From: CAZUXE01 sp964624585 | GTDB taxonomy: Bacteria; Hydrothermota; Tepidihabitantia; B3-TA06 | DNA length: 64,000 bases | Direction: 5' to 3' | Assembly: GCA_964624585.1 (NCBI GenBank) | Contig: CAZUXE010000007.1 | Location: forward strand, 13,136-77,135 | Shown here: one piece after another, positions 62,014-64,000 of the stretch | Numbering within the stretch: the stretch's first letter is position 1 | Layout: the number at the start of each line of letters is the position of its first letter | The notes under the pieces: generated by a model | What the model was told of the DNA's origin: nothing | Databases searched by the model: none | What the model saw: only the letters and a program-made list of their open reading frames with translations | Program-made: the position numbers and the translations under genes

Positions 62014-62650
62014 AAATATTGCCCCAATCTTTAAGTAAACTGCGTTCTTCCCAGCGAATTGATAAATACCATAAGGGCAGACCAATTACTACGGTCGCGA
62101 GCATTCCCCATGGCGAAAAGAAAACCAAAGGTACGGCAAACATTATCAAAAGCATCCCAATATATCGGGGATGACGACTCCATTTCCAGGGAGGTGAACT
62201 AAGCACTTGCCGAAGATTTTTCTTATGTTTCTGGATTGCAAATAATGCCCACAATCTGACTGCAATTCCGGCAAGCAACACAATTAAACCTACTATATTT
62301 AATATCGGAAACAGGAAGCGAACCTGAGTGCCGGCAAAAGCATCCCAGCCAACCAATGCGTGCAAGCCATAGAAATAAACCGCAAACCCAGTCTTAAGCC
62401 AAAAATTAAAAGACTCTACCAAACCAGACTGATAGAAAAGAGTTTCAAAAAAGAATTCAACGCCCAACCATAGCAAACATAACGTAAAATAAAGCGTAGG
62501 CAAAAAGGCTTCCCCTGCAGCAATATCGGCAAAGAAATTCTTAAAGAAATTTATTAAATAAAGAACCACAAATAGTGTCCACAATAATCGGCCAAACTTG
62601 AACCCCTGCTTGCGAGAGGTTGGGGATGTCTTAACAGCGGCTGCACTCAT
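61964..62650 (-). CDS. Isoprenylcysteine-methyltransferase-like membrane protein
   Basis: 228 residues with five or so TM helices. The C-terminal SRHPRYIGMLLI and RWEERSLLKDWGNIYENYLAKT form the SAM-binding HPxY...EExxL...Y pattern of the ICMT/PEMT superfamily. The bacterial role is uncertain (small-molecule or lipid methylation). It overlaps the lipoprotein gene upstream by 4 bp and the binding-protein gene downstream by 50 bp, so it is part of the importer operon; one idea is modification of an imported ligand. Confidence 0.82.
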   Translation of the reverse strand: MSAAAVKTSPTSRKQGFKFGRLLWTLFVVLYLINFFKNFFADIAAGEAFLPTLYFTLCLLWLGVEFFFETLFYQSGLVESFNFWLKTGFAVYFYGLHALVGWDAFAGTQVRFLFPILNIVGLIVLLAGIAVRLWALFAIQKHKKNLRQVLSSPPWKWSRHPRYIGMLLIMFAVPLVFFSPWGMLATVVIGLPLWYLSIRWEERSLLKDWGNIYENYLAKTSIYPRFKR

Positions 62651-63858
62651 TTCTCATCCTCCTCTTTTAATTCAGGAAACAGATTTTTAGCAATTTGCGC
62701 TGATGTAATTCCGGTTACAGTCATTTTTTTACCGCGAAGCACATTTTCTTTAAGATAGATGGATAAGGGAAAAAGTCCCCATTGCGCTTTTTTATCAGCA
62801 TAAAATTTTCCGTTTAATGATTCTATAGTATTGGAGATATCATCTAGCGACATAAGGACAAAAATCTCCGGCTGTATGAATTTTCTCAACTCTCCAAAAG
62901 TAACATTACCCGCGGGCAAGCCGCTTCTTACAAAATTGTCGCTTATGAAAATTCCAATGTCCTTTGAAGCATAGTTTTTTTTCGTAATCTTCCTGAGGGC
63001 GGCCAATATCATCTTCTCAAGTGAATCAGGCACCACTTCAGCATCACAATTTCCCAAAACACGCGAATCTAAGGAATCCCGCCTAACTGCCCACAAAGCT
63101 AATGGACTAACTATCCCAGAATCCGAAAGATAGGCGGACGTGGGTTCTAAAATTTTTTCTTCTTGCTTAAAGTTAAACCTGCTAACAAACTTGTATTCAA
63201 TTAGCCGATTATTTCCTCCGGCAGGCAATTCAAAAGCGCCTGCAGGCATATTTTTTATATGAGAATTGGAATGATTAACGAAAAATAGGAAATCAGACTG
63301 CATAAGTACAAACTGTGAGGTTACAGGAACAATAGAATCCAAGGGCAACATCTTTATACCGCCAAGGTTCGCGAAATTGGAATCCAAGGGTAACGACGCT
63401 GTAAACGCAATTCTGTAGGGACTTTGCTGACGTATCATATATTTGGAGAAAAAATAATTATTTTTTTCATCTACCGCATTTACGGAAACAAGAAAAAAAT
63501 CGGCTCTAGAGGCAAGGGCGGCGAGTTTTGGCGGAGAAATAAAAAGCAGCCAGCGAAATGGCGGAAAAAACAAATCGCAACCCAGCGATTTTAGCAAAAA
63601 CAGCTCTTTTTCGCCTTCCCACCAGGCCATAGATTCAACCGATGCAAAGGCTGTATCATCAACTAAAACAAGGTGATTTTCAACCGCATCCACCGCAATT
63701 TTGAGCTTGCTCCAGCCCTGTTCATCATCCGGTAAGTTACTGATATATATAAGGTTAAGCTCACTAACCTTCTCTTTTATTTGACCTCTGGGACTACAGC
63801 CAAGGGTGTAGATAAAAAGCAAACTGACAGCTGCTAGAATATAGAAAATACGCCTCAT
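62647..63858 (-). CDS. UshA/5'-nucleotidase-like lipoprotein lacking catalytic residues
   Basis: 403 residues. Signal with lipobox-like YTLGCS (Cys21), so probably a lipoprotein. N-terminal half aligned by pattern with the metallophosphatase domain (LNLIYISNLP..., LLKSLGCDLFFPPFRWLLF at the place of the GNHEFD loop, FFLVSVNAVD). C-terminal KDIGIFISDNFVRSGLPAG followed by NVTFGELRKFIQPEIFVLM matches the 5_nucleotid_C domain. The DxH, GDxxxx, GNHE and HxH metal motifs are all absent, so it is unlikely to hydrolyse nucleotides. First gene of the operon; leaderless promoter. Confidence 0.68.
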   Translation of the reverse strand: MRRIFYILAAVSLLFIYTLGCSPRGQIKEKVSELNLIYISNLPDDEQGWSKLKIAVDAVENHLVLVDDTAFASVESMAWWEGEKELFLLKSLGCDLFFPPFRWLLFISPPKLAALASRADFFLVSVNAVDEKNNYFFSKYMIRQQSPYRIAFTASLPLDSNFANLGGIKMLPLDSIVPVTSQFVLMQSDFLFFVNHSNSHIKNMPAGAFELPAGGNNRLIEYKFVSRFNFKQEEKILEPTSAYLSDSGIVSPLALWAVRRDSLDSRVLGNCDAEVVPDSLEKMILAALRKITKKNYASKDIGIFISDNFVRSGLPAGNVTFGELRKFIQPEIFVLMSLDDISNTIESLNGKFYADKKAQWGLFPLSIYLKENVLRGKKMTVTGITSAQIAKNLFPELKEEDEK

Positions 63859-63864
63859 CTTCCG

Positions 63865-63892
63865 ATTATAAGAAGCCTTCGGGAGATGTCAA
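63865..63892 (-). promoter_or_regulatory. Promoter of the 63858 operon, predicting a leaderless mRNA
   Basis: Minus strand: TTGACA (63892-63887), a 16-nt spacer, perfect TATAAT (63870-63865), then 6 nt and the ATG at 63858. There is no room for a ribosome binding site. Confidence 0.85.
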
Positions 63893-63916
63893 CATGAACC
63901 AATTAGGCTTAAAAAT

Positions 63917-63960
63917 AAGTTAGTCAAAAGTTAGTCAAAAGTTAGTCAAAAGTTACTCAA
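63917..63960. repeat. Four tandem 11-bp repeats
   Basis: AAGTTAGTCAA occurs three times exactly and once as AAGTTACTCAA, without spacers. The repeats lie 25-70 bp upstream of the -35 box of the 63858 operon. The 11-bp period is close to a helical turn, compatible with a protein-binding array. Confidence 0.85.
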
Positions 63961-63999
63961 ACCTTCGGTTTGAGTTTAGGAGTTTGCTACTCAAACTCC
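63955..63999. repeat. Two-hairpin intergenic repeat, copy 2
   Basis: First hairpin ACTCAAACC-TTCG-GGTTTGAGT (63955-63976), second GGAGTTTG-CTACT-CAAACTCC (63979-63999). Same architecture as 17827-17872; it may continue past the window edge. Confidence 0.75.
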
Positions 64000-64000
64000 A

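Noticed and set aside
1..64000. CRISPR arrays, insertion sequences, phage or toxin-antitoxin modules
   Set aside because: No spaced direct repeats of CRISPR type, transposase or integrase motifs, or small paired toxin/antitoxin frames were seen.

Overview
The window comes from a diderm bacterial chromosome that is fairly AT-rich. Its mixture is FtsA/FtsZ division genes, an archaeal/vacuolar-type (V/A) ATPase instead of an F-type one, TonB, OmpA-like and beta-barrel proteins, several large secreted proteins with a C-terminal sorting-like domain, and M42 aminopeptidases. This suggests a lineage near the FCB group or a candidate phylum such as WOR-3; that placement is inference. There are no transposases, phage genes or CRISPR arrays. 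One 100-base run of N (52849-52948) interrupts the V-ATPase B gene.

Layout. 1-5.6 kb (+): end of murB, ftsA, ftsZ, an HtrA protease and purB. 5.9-6.1 kb (-): tRNA-Thr and tRNA-Tyr with promoter and terminator. 6.3-17.8 kb: two small outer-membrane-type proteins, an SDR, two secreted proteins (one a 1658-residue gingipain-like C25 protease), TatD and a DUF4097-like protein. 18.2-25.4 kb (+): a possible glycosyltransferase, an orphan histidine kinase, TrmI, TldD/TldE and FolC. 34.3-25.3 kb (-): one long operon running from an OmpA-like protein through two envelope proteins, mannose-family PTS IIB-IIC-IID, HPr and EI to a sugar-phosphate isomerase and a nucleotidyltransferase. 42.9-34.6 kb (-): bactofilin, M6 metalloprotease, FabG, a giant TPR protein and a propeller protein. 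56.1-43.3 kb (-): V-ATPase C-F-A-B-D, VanZ-like, HisS, ParA, ParB, three M42 paralogues and an M23 peptidase, almost all overlapping by a few bases. 56.2-57.8 kb (+): TonB and an ARPP-1-like protein. 63.9-58.1 kb (-): a catalytically dead UshA-like lipoprotein, a methyltransferase-like membrane protein, a BtuF/BtuC/BtuD-type ABC system and a DUF401 permease.

Functional threads. (i) Cell wall, division, shape and segregation: murB, ftsA, ftsZ, bactofilin, M23 and parAB. (ii) Sugar uptake: PTS, then phosphoglucose/phosphomannose isomerase, then nucleotide sugar. (iii) Energy: V/A-ATPase. (iv) Corrinoid or iron-type uptake: TonB and the ABC system. (v) Secreted proteases and propellers sharing a C-terminal domain.

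The most notable signals are regulatory. Sigma70-type promoters in the window have a strikingly constant 16-nt spacer. At five genes (6281, 18179, parA, V-ATPase C and the 63858 gene) the -10 box lies only 5-8 nt before the ATG, with no ribosome binding site, which predicts leaderless mRNAs. Other signals are a tight cluster of DnaA-box sequences at 34563-34593, a beta-propeller apparently inserted inside the C25 protease domain, a degenerate third M42 paralogue, a repetitive N-terminal tail on V-ATPase B broken by the assembly gap, and a two-hairpin intergenic repeat present in two copies.
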